Of a stretch of 64,000 nt of DNA, positions 9,142-17,166 are shown one piece after another. Source of the stretch: Sphingomicrobium nitratireducens (GTDB lineage Bacteria > Pseudomonadota > Alphaproteobacteria > Sphingomonadales > Sphingomonadaceae); assembly GCF_026157035.1 (NCBI RefSeq), contig NZ_JANJZA010000001.1, forward strand, positions 1,963,001 to 2,027,000, read 5' to 3'. How positions within the stretch are numbered: the stretch's first letter is position 1; each line of letters begins with the position of its first letter. The notes under the pieces were generated by a model. That model did no database searches. It was not told the origin of the DNA and saw only the letters and a list, made by a program, of their open reading frames with translations. The position numbers were made by a program, and so were the translations under genes.

Positions 9142-9737
9142 TGCGGCGCCTCCGCCTCGCACTGTGGGCCCTCGTCGGGCTCGTCGCAGCGGGGATGGCG
9201 GCCTTCATTGTCACGTCGAAGCCCCCGGCGCCGCGCATGGAGACGCGTCCGGCGGACGATTACGCCTCGACCATCGGCGGCCCCTTCACGCTCGTCGACA
9301 GCGCAGGCGAACCGTTCTCGAGCACAAGGCTAGCCGGACGCCCGTACGCCATCTTCTTCGGCTTCACTCATTGCCCCGACGTCTGCCCCACGACCTTGGC
9401 CCGGCTGGTCGGCATGCGGGAGGAACTCGGCGCGGACAGTTTCGACATCGTCTTCGTGTCGGTCGATCCGGCCCGCGACGGCCCCGAGGAAATCGGGAAA
9501 TATGGAAAGCTGTTCGAAACGCCGATCATCGGCCTGACCGGCAGCCAGGTGCAGATTGACAAGGTCAAGAAGCAGTTCGGCGTGTTCAGCGAAAAGGTCG
9601 GGACCGCCGAAAACTACAATGTCGACCACACCGCTAGCGTCTTCCTGATGGACGTGAACGGACAGTTCGTCGCCACCATCGCCCCAGAGGAAAGCCGCGA
9701 GACTGCGCTCGCCAAGCTCCGGCGGATCGCGGGCTAG
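9141..9737 (+). CDS. SCO1/SenC-family copper metallochaperone
   Basis: This is a membrane-anchored thioredoxin-fold protein that assembles the CuA site of cytochrome c oxidase. The protein has 198 aa. An N-terminal membrane anchor (residues 5-24) is followed by a periplasmic domain with the copper/redox motif HCPDVCP (C78, C82) and the third ligand H163 in VDHTAS. The VSVDPARD segment is also typical. It is coupled to the PCuAC gene through a one-base stop/start overlap, which fits a two-component copper relay. The last four bases overlap the end of the convergent hydrolase gene. Confidence 0.93.
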   Translation: MRRLRLALWALVGLVAAGMAAFIVTSKPPAPRMETRPADDYASTIGGPFTLVDSAGEPFSSTRLAGRPYAIFFGFTHCPDVCPTTLARLVGMREELGADSFDIVFVSVDPARDGPEEIGKYGKLFETPIIGLTGSQVQIDKVKKQFGVFSEKVGTAENYNVDHTASVFLMDVNGQFVATIAPEESRETALAKLRRIAG

Positions 9738-10600
9738 TCCCGTTTCTCGACTTCCTCGAGCAGCCACGCCAGCGCGTCGAGACTCTCCGGCTCGTCGAAC
9801 GAGGGCGCGTGCCCGACATCCTCGATTACGACCTCGCGCGAGTGGGGCAATGCTTCGGTCATGCGCCGGGCCATGTCGGCATTGAATAGGTCGCTGCGCG
9901 CGCCGCGCAGGATCATCACCGGCTTGTCCTTCAATCCCTCGAGCAGGTGCCACGCCGACATCGGCTCCTCTTCGGCCCCGGCGCGGACATTTTCCCCGAT
10001 GCCCATGTCGTAGTCGAACCCGATCCGCCCGTCGGGAAAGCGCTTCATGCAACGCCGCACGAACCGCTCCCATTCGGCAAGACCCCAGCGCGGATAGACG
10101 TCGGTCATCCGTTCGCCGATCGCGGTAGCCGCAGAATTCCAGTCTTCGAACCAGACTTGCTGGCCGACATAGGTGCGGATGCGGTCGATCCCCTTGTCGA
10201 CGACCTCGGGCGCGATGTCGTTGATGAGCGCACCCGCGATCCGTTCCTCGTCGGTCGACGAGAGCAACATCGTCACGATCCCGCCGAGCGAGGTACCGAC
10301 GAAGACGGCCTCGGCAATCCCCAGCTGGTCGAGCAGCTTGAGGATGTCGCCGACATAGGTAGGCGGATGATAGCGGCTCGAATCCGGGTCGTAGCCACTC
10401 TCACCGCGCCCGCGATAATCGACCGCGATGACCCGCCAGTCGCCCGCGAACCTTTCCGCAACAGGTTCGAAATCGCGTGCGTTGCGAGTGAGGCCCGGAA
10501 GGCAAAGGATCGGCGGCTTGTCGTGCGGCCCGGCATAATCGCGATAGTGCAGCCGGATCCCCTCGGGGCTGTTCCAGCTGCGGTCCACATAATCGGCCAT
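9734..10600 (-). CDS. Alpha/beta-hydrolase fold protein
   Basis: This 288-aa protein is probably a cytoplasmic esterase or related hydrolase with unknown substrate. The nucleophile elbow is GTSLGG (S104). The acid is likely the Asp in GARSDLFN, and the catalytic His is in EDVGHAPSFDEP near the C-terminus. DYRGRGESGYDPD is the conserved segment before the elbow. The start at 10600 (MADYVDRSW) was preferred over ATG 10621 because it matches the usual short N-terminus. It is divergent from selO with only 41 bases between the two starts. Confidence 0.85.
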   Translation of the reverse strand: MADYVDRSWNSPEGIRLHYRDYAGPHDKPPILCLPGLTRNARDFEPVAERFAGDWRVIAVDYRGRGESGYDPDSSRYHPPTYVGDILKLLDQLGIAEAVFVGTSLGGIVTMLLSSTDEERIAGALINDIAPEVVDKGIDRIRTYVGQQVWFEDWNSAATAIGERMTDVYPRWGLAEWERFVRRCMKRFPDGRIGFDYDMGIGENVRAGAEEEPMSAWHLLEGLKDKPVMILRGARSDLFNADMARRMTEALPHSREVVIEDVGHAPSFDEPESLDALAWLLEEVEKRD

Positions 10601-10641
10601 TGGCGCTTTCCCCGGGCTCATGGCTCCCCTATCGCTGGCCG

Positions 10642-12033
10642 ATGGCCAAAAGCCAACCCGCCAGCGACGCCAAGCCCCCCATTCTCGAACTGGGTGGGCG
10701 TTTCTACGATCCCGTCGCGCCGGCCCCATTCCCGCAAGCGACCGAGCGCTTCTTCAACGCGCGCTGGGCGGAGCGGGTCGGGCTCGGCGATCTCGATGCC
10801 GTCCAACGCGAGGCCCATTTCGCTCGCTTCGAGCCACTTCCCGGCAATCTCGAGCGGCCGCTGGCGCTACGCTATCACGGCCACCAGTTCCGCCATTACA
10901 ATCCCGACCTCGGCGACGGTCGCGGCTTCCTGTTCGCCCAGCTTCGCGACGATCGGGGTCGCCTGCTCGACCTCGGCACCAAGGGGTCGGGCCAAACGCC
11001 CTACAGCCGCTCGGGCGACGGGCGACTGACGCTCAAGGGCGGGGTGCGCGAGATCCTTGCCACCGAAATGCTCGAAGCACTGGGCGTCGACACGTCGAAG
11101 ACGGTCGCGCTCTACGAGACCGGCGAGAGCCTGTGGCGCAGCGACGAGCCCTCGCCCACGCGTTCGTCCGTCCTCACTCGCCTCGGGCACGGCCATATCC
11201 GCATCGGCACCTTCCAGCGCATGGCGTTCGAGCGCGACACCGACGCGATCGAGACACTGACCGACTATTGCCTGCGCCATCTCTACCGGGAAACGTCGGC
11301 GGGCGACGCCGCCGGAGACGCAGCGCTTTTGTTCGATCTCGTCGCGTCGGCCACCGCCACGCTGGCCGCGTCCTACATGGCGGCGGGCTTCGTCCACGGC
11401 GTACTCAACTCGGACAATATCGCGATCACCGGCGAGAGTTTCGACTACGGCCCGTGGCGCTTCGCGCCCCATTGGGATCTCGACTTTACCGCTGCCTATT
11501 TCGACGAGACCGGCCTCTACGCCTTCGGTCGCCAGCCTGAGGCGATCCAGTGGGACCTCGCCCAGCTCGGCGGCTGCCTGTCGCTGATCGCCCCTGCCGA
11601 CGCGCTCGAGCCGATCCTCAACGACTGGGGCGAGCGCTTCCACCGCGCCATCACCACAGCCCTCCTCACCCGCCTCGGCGTCACCCCGCGCGGCGAGCCG
11701 CACGACCGCGACCTCGCGCGCGCCCTCGTCGCAGCGCTTGCAGAGAAGACAGTCACCATCGATCGCGCCCTCTTCGACTGGCGCGGTGGACGCGATCCCG
11801 GCGGCGAGAACTACGCCGCGCCCGCCTTCCGCGCGCTGGCCGAGGCGCTTGCGCCATACGAGGGCGAACGCGGTACCCACCCCTACTGGAGCGACGAGGC
11901 ACCCTGCTCGATGCACATCGAGGAGGTCGAGGCGATCTGGGACGCCATCGCGCAGGACGACGACTGGCAGCCGCTCAACGACAAGCTCACCGCGATCCGC
12001 CGCATGGGCGAGGCGATGGACAATCCGGCTTGA
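10642..12033 (+). CDS. selO: SelO/YdiU protein adenylyltransferase (UPF0061)
   Basis: This is a pseudokinase-fold enzyme that transfers AMP from ATP to Ser/Thr/Tyr of target proteins and is linked to redox stress in E. coli. The protein has 463 aa, close to family length. Conserved blocks are YHGHQFRHYNPDLGDGRG (78-95), GTKGSGQTPYSRSGDGRLT (112-130) and HGVLNSDNIAITGESFDYG (252-270). The last holds the metal-binding Asn/Asp positions (N256/N259, D268). No selenocysteine is indicated. The ATG at 10642 opens MAKSQPASDAKPPILELGG; an earlier in-frame ATG would extend into the divergent promoter space. Confidence 0.93.
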   Translation: MAKSQPASDAKPPILELGGRFYDPVAPAPFPQATERFFNARWAERVGLGDLDAVQREAHFARFEPLPGNLERPLALRYHGHQFRHYNPDLGDGRGFLFAQLRDDRGRLLDLGTKGSGQTPYSRSGDGRLTLKGGVREILATEMLEALGVDTSKTVALYETGESLWRSDEPSPTRSSVLTRLGHGHIRIGTFQRMAFERDTDAIETLTDYCLRHLYRETSAGDAAGDAALLFDLVASATATLAASYMAAGFVHGVLNSDNIAITGESFDYGPWRFAPHWDLDFTAAYFDETGLYAFGRQPEAIQWDLAQLGGCLSLIAPADALEPILNDWGERFHRAITTALLTRLGVTPRGEPHDRDLARALVAALAEKTVTIDRALFDWRGGRDPGGENYAAPAFRALAEALAPYEGERGTHPYWSDEAPCSMHIEEVEAIWDAIAQDDDWQPLNDKLTAIRRMGEAMDNPA

Positions 12034-12067
12034 CGCCAGCGTGCCGCAATGGGAAGCGAGGCCACCC

Positions 12068-13495
12068 ATGGCCGAGACCCTAACCTCCTACGAGCCCGCC
12101 ACCGGCGCCGAGATCTGGACCGGCGAAGTCGGCGATCCCGCGCCGATGGTCGAAGCCGCGCGCGGCGCGTGGGCGAAATGGGCCGCACACAGCTTCGCCT
12201 ACCGCACCGAAACGCTACGCCGCTTTGCCAATGTCGTGCGCGGCAAGGAACAGGAATTCGCCGACCTGATCGCGCGCGAGACGGGCAAGCCCTATTGGGA
12301 AGCCCAGACCGAGGTCGCCGCGGTCGTCGGCAAGGTGGAGATCTCGATCACCGCCCATTCCGAACGCACGCCCAGCCGCAAGGCCGAGGCCGCGTTGGGC
12401 AACAAGGTGTCGGTGCGTCACAAGCCGCACGGCGTGCTCGCCGTCCTCGGCCCCTACAATTTCCCCGCGCACCTGCCCAATGGCCACCTTGTCCCCGCCT
12501 TGCTCGCAGGCAACGCGGTCGTCTTCAAGCCGTCGGAAAAGACCCCGGCCAGCGGCCAGTTTCTCGTCGACTGCTTCCACGAAGCGGGCGTGCCGAAAGA
12601 AGTGCTCCACATCGTCCATGGCGGTCCCGCGACCGGCAAGGCGCTCGCCTCCGATCCCGGCATCGACGGCCTGCTCTTCACGGGCTCGGCGCGCGCGGGC
12701 ATGGCACTCCACAAGCAGTTCGCCGACACGCCGCACAAGATCCTCGCGATCGAGGCGGGCGGAAACAACCCGCTGGTCGCCTGGGACGTCAAGGACATCC
12801 ATGCCGCGGCCGCGATCATCGCGCAGTCGGCCTACCTCTCGGCGGGCCAGCGCTGCACCTGCGCGCGCCGCCTCATCGTCCCCGAGGAAGGCCACGAGCA
12901 ATTGCTCGACGAACTCTTGAAGCTGATCGATCGCATGATCGTCGATCATCCGCACGCCGACCCGCAGCCCTTCATGGGCCCGCTGATCGACGTCGCTGCG
13001 GCGGACCATGTGCAAAGCCAGTTCATGAACCTCATGATGAAGGGCGGCACCCCGATCCGCCGGCTCGACCGCCCGTTCGAGGAGCGACCCTACCTCACCC
13101 CTGCGCTGATCGACGTCACCAACGTCAAGGATCGGCCCGACGAGGAAATCTTCGGCCCGGTCCTCCAGCTCGTGCGCGTGCGCGACTTCGACGAGGCGAT
13201 CGACGTCGCCAACCAGACCCGCTTCGGGCTGGCGGCTAGCGTGCTGACGCGCACGCCCGAAAATTACGACAAGTTCTGGGCCAACGTCCGCGCGGGCGTA
13301 ATCAACTGGAACAAGCCGACCAACGGCGCCCCCTCGACCGCGCCGTTCGGCGGGGTCGGCATTTCGGGCAACCACCGCCCCAGTGCCTTCTACGCCGCCG
13401 ACTATTGCGCCTATCCGGTGACCAGCGTCGAAAGCGAGCTGTGCCGCGCACAGATCGGCCAGGGTCTGCGCGACCCCGTGATGCTTGAGGACTAG
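12068..13495 (+). CDS. astD: N-succinylglutamate 5-semialdehyde dehydrogenase
   Basis: This NAD-dependent aldehyde dehydrogenase carries out the fourth step of the arginine succinyltransferase pathway (succinylglutamate semialdehyde to succinylglutamate). The protein has 475 aa. It shows GPYNFPAHLPNGH (128-140), the cofactor loop GSARAG (206-211), general base E229 in AIEAGGNNPL, and the nucleophile C263 in SAGQRCTCARR. The GGNNP and PNGHLVPALLAGN segments are typical of AstD. No astA, astB, astC or astE lies nearby, so in this genome it may act on other semialdehydes or serve a cluster elsewhere. It follows selO by 34 bases on the same strand. Confidence 0.88.
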   Translation: MAETLTSYEPATGAEIWTGEVGDPAPMVEAARGAWAKWAAHSFAYRTETLRRFANVVRGKEQEFADLIARETGKPYWEAQTEVAAVVGKVEISITAHSERTPSRKAEAALGNKVSVRHKPHGVLAVLGPYNFPAHLPNGHLVPALLAGNAVVFKPSEKTPASGQFLVDCFHEAGVPKEVLHIVHGGPATGKALASDPGIDGLLFTGSARAGMALHKQFADTPHKILAIEAGGNNPLVAWDVKDIHAAAAIIAQSAYLSAGQRCTCARRLIVPEEGHEQLLDELLKLIDRMIVDHPHADPQPFMGPLIDVAAADHVQSQFMNLMMKGGTPIRRLDRPFEERPYLTPALIDVTNVKDRPDEEIFGPVLQLVRVRDFDEAIDVANQTRFGLAASVLTRTPENYDKFWANVRAGVINWNKPTNGAPSTAPFGGVGISGNHRPSAFYAADYCAYPVTSVESELCRAQIGQGLRDPVMLED

Positions 13496-13498
13496 GGC

Positions 13499-14989
13499 CT
13501 AGCCCCGCATTTCCGGATAATAGCTGTCGTCCGCCACGTCGCTGAAACGCGTCACTTGGCGGTCGAACTTCATCATCACCTTGCCCGTCGAACCGTGACG
13601 CTGCTTGGCGACGATCAGCTCGGCCAGACCGTAGAGACGGTTCATCTCTTCTTGCCATTCGGCAAAGTTGGGATGGTCGTCCTCAGGCTTTCGCATTTCG
13701 AGATAATAGTCGCCGCGATAGACGAACCAGACCATGTCGGCGTCCTGTTCGATCGAGCCGGATTCGCGCAGGTCCGACAGCTGCGGGCGCTTGTCTTCGC
13801 GCTGCTCGACCGCACGGCTGAGCTGCGACAACGCGATTACCGGCAGGTCGAGTTCCTTGGCGAGCTGCTTGAGGCCGCGGCTGATCTCGGAAATTTCCTG
13901 GACGCGGTTTTCCGCCCCGTTGCGCCCGGTGCCCTGAAGCAGCTGGAGATAGTCGACAACGACCATTCCGATGCCCTTCTGGCGCTTGAGCCGACGCGCG
14001 CGGGTGCGCAGCGCCGCGATGGTGAGACCGGCCGTGTCGTCGATATAAAGCGGCAGGTTGGCGAGTTCGGCCGAGGCACGCGCGAGATTCTTGAACTCCT
14101 CGCGCGAGATCTTGCCCATGCGCAGCTTTTCGGAACTGATGCCGCTCTCGGCGGCGAGCACGCGGGTCGCGAGCTGGTCGGCCGACATTTCGAGGCTGAA
14201 GAAGGCAACCGGCGCGCCCGCGCTCTTTTCGGGCGGAATACCGTCCTGCTGGTCGCGCACGAAACGCTGCGCGCAGGCGAAGGCCATGTTCATCGCCAGC
14301 GACGACTTGCCCATGCCCGGACGGCCCGCGAGGATCACGAGATCGGATCGCTGGAGACCGCCGCTCTTGCTGTTCACGCCCTCGATGCCGGTCGTGTAGC
14401 CCGACAGGTGCCCGCCGAAGTTCAAGGCCTTCTCGGCCATTTCGAGCGCCAGTTTCGAAGCGTCGCCGAAGCTCTTGGCCTTGCCTTCCGCGCCGCCTTC
14501 CTCGGCCACGCGATAGAGCTCGCTCTCGGCGCGTTCGATCTGGTCGAGCGGCGCGACTTCGTCAGACGTGTCGAGCGCGCTCTCGACGAGATCGCGGCCG
14601 ACGCCGACCAGCGCGCGCAGCAGCGCAAGGTCGTAGACCTGGGCTGCGAAATCCTTCGCGCCGATGATGCTCGCGCCCGACCCCGTCAGCTTGGCGAGGT
14701 AGGACGGCCCGCCCACCTCGCGCATCGCCTCGTCCGCCTCGAACAGTGGCTTCAGGGTCACCGGGTTGGCGATCATGTTCTTGTCGGTCATGCGCAGGAT
14801 CTGCTCGTAGATCCGGCCATGGAGCGGCTCGTAGAAATGCTCGGCGCGCAGCTTCATCTGCACGTCCTCGACGAGCCTGTTGTCGATCATCATCGCGCCC
14901 AGCAGCGCGGCTTCCGCCTCGACGTTATGGGGTAGGGTCTGTTCGGCGTTCGAGCCCCCGCTCTCGCCAATCTGAATCACTTCGGCCAT
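13499..14989 (-). CDS. dnaB: Replicative DNA helicase
   Basis: This hexameric 5'-3' helicase of the replisome is loaded at the origin and travels with primase and polymerase III. The protein has 496 aa with an N-terminal DnaB domain (about 20-125), a linker helix and a RecA-like ATPase. Walker A is [10 protein letters not shown] (221-230), and the [11 protein letters not shown] strand carries the Walker B Asp. The start [12 protein letters not shown] at 14989 was chosen; a longer frame upstream would run through the control region. dcd is divergent, and a perfect DnaA box lies in the 120-base gap. astD converges with a 3-base gap. Confidence 0.96.
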   Translation of the reverse strand: MAEVIQIGESGGSNAEQTLPHNVEAEAALLGAMMIDNRLVEDVQMKLRAEHFYEPLHGRIYEQILRMTDKNMIANPVTLKPLFEADEAMREVGGPSYLAKLTGSGASIIGAKDFAAQVYDLALLRALVGVGRDLVESALDTSDEVAPLDQIERAESELYRVAEEGGAEGKAKSFGDASKLALEMAEKALNFGGHLSGYTTGIEGVNSKSGGLQRSDLVILAGRPGMGKSSLAMNMAFACAQRFVRDQQDGIPPEKSAGAPVAFFSLEMSADQLATRVLAAESGISSEKLRMGKISREEFKNLARASAELANLPLYIDDTAGLTIAALRTRARRLKRQKGIGMVVVDYLQLLQGTGRNGAENRVQEISEISRGLKQLAKELDLPVIALSQLSRAVEQREDKRPQLSDLRESGSIEQDADMVWFVYRGDYYLEMRKPEDDHPNFAEWQEEMNRLYGLAELIVAKQRHGSTGKVMMKFDRQVTRFSDVADDSYYPEMRG

Positions 14990-15054
14990 GGGATGACAGC
15001 TTATAGCAGATTGCGGCCCGTGAACGCGCCACCCGATTTTTCCAGTGGACGAAA

Positions 15055-15063
15055 TGTGGATAA
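15055..15063 (-). promoter_or_regulatory. Perfect DnaA box (TTATCCACA on the minus strand)
   Basis: The 9-mer reads TTATCCACA on the minus strand, the consensus high-affinity DnaA site. It lies 66 bases upstream of dnaB and 47 bases upstream of dcd, in the shared divergent promoter region. Several near-matching TGGAC-type sequences flank it, but only this one is perfect. Confidence 0.55.
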
Positions 15064-15109
15064 GTCCAACGATTGCGTGGACAGGATTTCCCCGCCACAC
15101 AATGGGGCC

Positions 15110-15664
15110 ATGAGCATCCTTTCCGACAAGTGGATTCGCGAGCAGTCCCAGACAAACGGCATGATCGAACCCTTCGTCGAGGCGCAGCGCCGCGAAGGGA
15201 ATATCAGCTACGGCCTGTCCTCCTACGGCTACGACGCGCGCGTCGCGGACGAATTTAAGATCTTCACCAACGTCGATTCATCGGTGGTCGACCCTAAGGC
15301 TTTCGATCCCAAGAATTTCGTCGATCGCCAGACCGACTGCTGCATCATCCCGCCCAACAGCTTCGCGCTGGCGCGCACGGTCGAATATTTTCGCATTCCC
15401 GAGGACGTGCTCGTCATCTGCCTTGGCAAATCGACCTATGCGCGCTGCGGGATCATCGTGAACGTCACGCCCCTGGAGCCCGGCTGGGAAGGCCATGTGA
15501 CGCTCGAATTTTCCAACACCACGCCGCTGCCCGCCAAGATCTACGCGAACGAAGGCGCGTGCCAGTTCCTGTTCCTCAAGGGCAACGAGCGCTGCGAGAC
15601 GAGCTACAAAGACCGCGCCGGCAAATATATGGGCCAGCGCGGCGTGACGTTGCCGAAACTCTGA
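15110..15664 (+). CDS. dcd: dCTP deaminase
   Basis: This homotrimeric enzyme converts dCTP to dUTP for thymidylate synthesis. The protein has 184 aa, the usual family length. It shows [15 protein letters not shown] near the N-terminus, the substrate-binding [11 protein letters not shown], and [19 protein letters not shown], whose glutamate in the TLEFSN segment is the catalytic base. The C-terminal [14 protein letters not shown] is the lid segment that closes over the triphosphate. The ATG at 15110 gives the standard [10 protein letters not shown] start. It is divergent from dnaB, so nucleotide supply and replication initiation share a promoter region. Confidence 0.97.
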   Translation: MSILSDKWIREQSQTNGMIEPFVEAQRREGNISYGLSSYGYDARVADEFKIFTNVDSSVVDPKAFDPKNFVDRQTDCCIIPPNSFALARTVEYFRIPEDVLVICLGKSTYARCGIIVNVTPLEPGWEGHVTLEFSNTTPLPAKIYANEGACQFLFLKGNERCETSYKDRAGKYMGQRGVTLPKL

Positions 15665-16231
15665 TCACTCGGCGCAGGGAATGCGCGTGGCCTTTAGCAT
15701 GATCGGCGGTAGCGGATTGCCCTCGGCGTCGAGCGCGTGGTGGACGCGCATCCACTGGTTGGGGCCCAGCCGCGTGAAGGTCGCCTCAAAGCCTTTGCGC
15801 TCGGGATAGACCTGCGTCATCACCGGCTCGCCCTTGTCGTTGAGCGAGGCGACGAGATGCTGGGCGGAAAAACCCGGGCGGTTGAGCCACACCATCTCCC
15901 AGGTGCCGTCGTCGCGCTTCATGCGCACGTTGACGCCGCGACCCTTGTCCTCTTCGAAGCCGGGATCGACATTGTACCACTCGTCGATAATCGCGGTGCC
16001 GCCGAGCCCGTAGCGCCCGTTCCAGCGCGAGGGCGGCGTGTTGGGCCGCGGCGGCGACCATTGCGTGCCCGTCCACATATGGCCGGTGACCGAGAAGTCG
16101 CCGATCAGGAAATCGAAGTCCTTCAGCGCCTCGCGCTGTTCGGGCGTGGCCTCGCCGGTCTCGCAGGTAGCGGGCGCGACACCCTCCGGGATCTGCGCGA
16201 GCGCGAGGCTCGCCATCATCGTCAGCAGCAT
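15665..16231 (-). CDS. Secreted protein of unknown function (DUF1579-like)
   Basis: This 188-aa protein has a short hydrophobic leader (MLLTMMASLALAQ) and is probably exported to the periplasm. The mature part has FDFLIGDFSVTGHMWTGTQW and many Trp/Gly/Arg residues in alternating strands. This resembles the beta-barrel DUF1579-type proteins that start with a FDFLIG(x)W/F motif. No catalytic residues are recognisable. The start codon lies just after a stem-loop whose 3' arm holds the GGGGAG ribosome-binding sequence, so translation may be limited by structure. It abuts dcd tail to tail with no spacer. Confidence 0.6.
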   Translation of the reverse strand: MLLTMMASLALAQIPEGVAPATCETGEATPEQREALKDFDFLIGDFSVTGHMWTGTQWSPPRPNTPPSRWNGRYGLGGTAIIDEWYNVDPGFEEDKGRGVNVRMKRDDGTWEMVWLNRPGFSAQHLVASLNDKGEPVMTQVYPERKGFEATFTRLGPNQWMRVHHALDAEGNPLPPIMLKATRIPCAE

Positions 16232-16232
16232 G

Positions 16233-16268
16233 AAAAAACTCCCCGCGCCATGGATGGAACGGGGAGTT
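16233..16268 (-). terminator. Terminator-like hairpin overlapping a ribosome-binding site
   Basis: On the minus strand an 8-bp stem (AACTCCCC at 16268-16261 pairing with GGGGAGTT at 16244-16237) encloses a 16-base loop. It is followed by a T6 tract (16238-16233), then one base, then the ATG of the secreted-protein gene. It is placed to terminate transcripts from the YegP-like gene. Its 3' arm GGGGAG is also the only plausible Shine-Dalgarno for the next gene. Confidence 0.65.
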
Positions 16269-16312
16269 CAATCGCCGGGCGACCTAATGGCCAAGCCCGG
16301 TTCGACGAAGGG

Positions 16313-16489
16313 TCAGGCCTCGTCGACCACCTCGGCCGCGGGGCCGTTCTTGAGGATCGAATCGATCGCGTTCTTGGCGCTAGACTTGGACGAGTATCCC
16401 TCGGTGAAGAAGATCTTCTCGCCATTATATTCGAAGCTCACGCGGAACTCGCCGCGCTTGTCCTTGCGGATGAAAAACTTGTGGGCCAC
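16313..16489 (-). CDS. YegP-like DUF1508 protein
   Basis: This small protein of 58 aa starts at GTG (16489), supported by GGAG five to nine bases upstream. It contains one DUF1508 unit: KFFIRKDKRGEFRVSF, then NGEKIFFTEGYSSKSSAKN, then SILKNGP. In E. coli YegP two such units are joined; here there is one. The family is small, beta-rich and probably cytoplasmic, and its function is unknown. A stem-loop terminator follows. Confidence 0.85.
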   Translation of the reverse strand: MAHKFFIRKDKRGEFRVSFEYNGEKIFFTEGYSSKSSAKNAIDSILKNGPAAEVVDEA

Positions 16490-16548
16490 GTTGCTACTCC
16501 TTCGGCGGGTGATACGGAAATGCAGGCTGTCAGGCGACCGGTGAACGG

Positions 16549-17109
16549 TCAACCGCAGTGCTTCTCGACATAGTCTGCAAAGGCATTGGCGAACTGGCGC
16601 ACCACCTTTTCGAGGCCCGCGTCGGCGATCGTCCCGTCAAGCGCGACCTTGTCGTCGTTGACCCCGCCCCAATAGGCTTCGGGTTGGCCCATGTCGGGCA
16701 TGTCGAGCGTCTTGATGCACGGCAGCAGCGCAAGGTTGCCGTTTTCCGCGCCGGTCGATCCGGGAGTGGCCGAAAAGACCGCGCAGGGCTTGCCGATCAG
16801 CACGCCCTTGCCCTTGGGGCGCGACCCGACGTCGATCGCGTTCTTGAGCGCGCCGGTCATCGAGCGATTATATTCGGGGCTGGCGAACAGCACCGCGTCG
16901 CACTCGCGTACCATGTCGCGATACGCTTCCCATTCGGGTGGACGATCGTCTCCGTCCGTGTCCTGGTTGTAGAGCGGAAGTTCGCCGATCGGGACGTCGA
17001 CGATCTCGAACCGGTCCGCGGTCATCGCCGCGACCGCCTTTCCGAGGCGGCGGTTGAAACTCTTTTCGCGGATCGACCCGCAGATGAAGGCGACTTTGGG
17101 TTTGGCCAT
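16549..17109 (-). CDS. NADPH-dependent FMN reductase family protein
   Basis: This 186-aa flavodoxin-fold oxidoreductase of the chromate/quinone reductase type (ChrR/YieF-like) transfers electrons from NAD(P)H via FMN to quinones, azo dyes or chromate. The FMN phosphate loop is GSIREKSFNRRL near residue 9, and the second signature is FASPEYNRSMTGALKNAID. The start MAKPKVAFICGS at 17109 was chosen; the 11 residues before it look like untranslated leader. The cellular substrate is unknown. Confidence 0.88.
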   Translation of the reverse strand: MAKPKVAFICGSIREKSFNRRLGKAVAAMTADRFEIVDVPIGELPLYNQDTDGDDRPPEWEAYRDMVRECDAVLFASPEYNRSMTGALKNAIDVGSRPKGKGVLIGKPCAVFSATPGSTGAENGNLALLPCIKTLDMPDMGQPEAYWGGVNDDKVALDGTIADAGLEKVVRQFANAFADYVEKHCG

Positions 17110-17166
17110 GGCGTGCTCCGATGATGGGGATTTCTCCCCCAACGGGCAGGCGGGGCGCGGGTTTCC

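Noticed and set aside
10642-12033. Selenocysteine in SelO
   Set aside because: The frame ends at a normal stop, with no in-frame TGA near the C-terminus and no visible SECIS-like hairpin.
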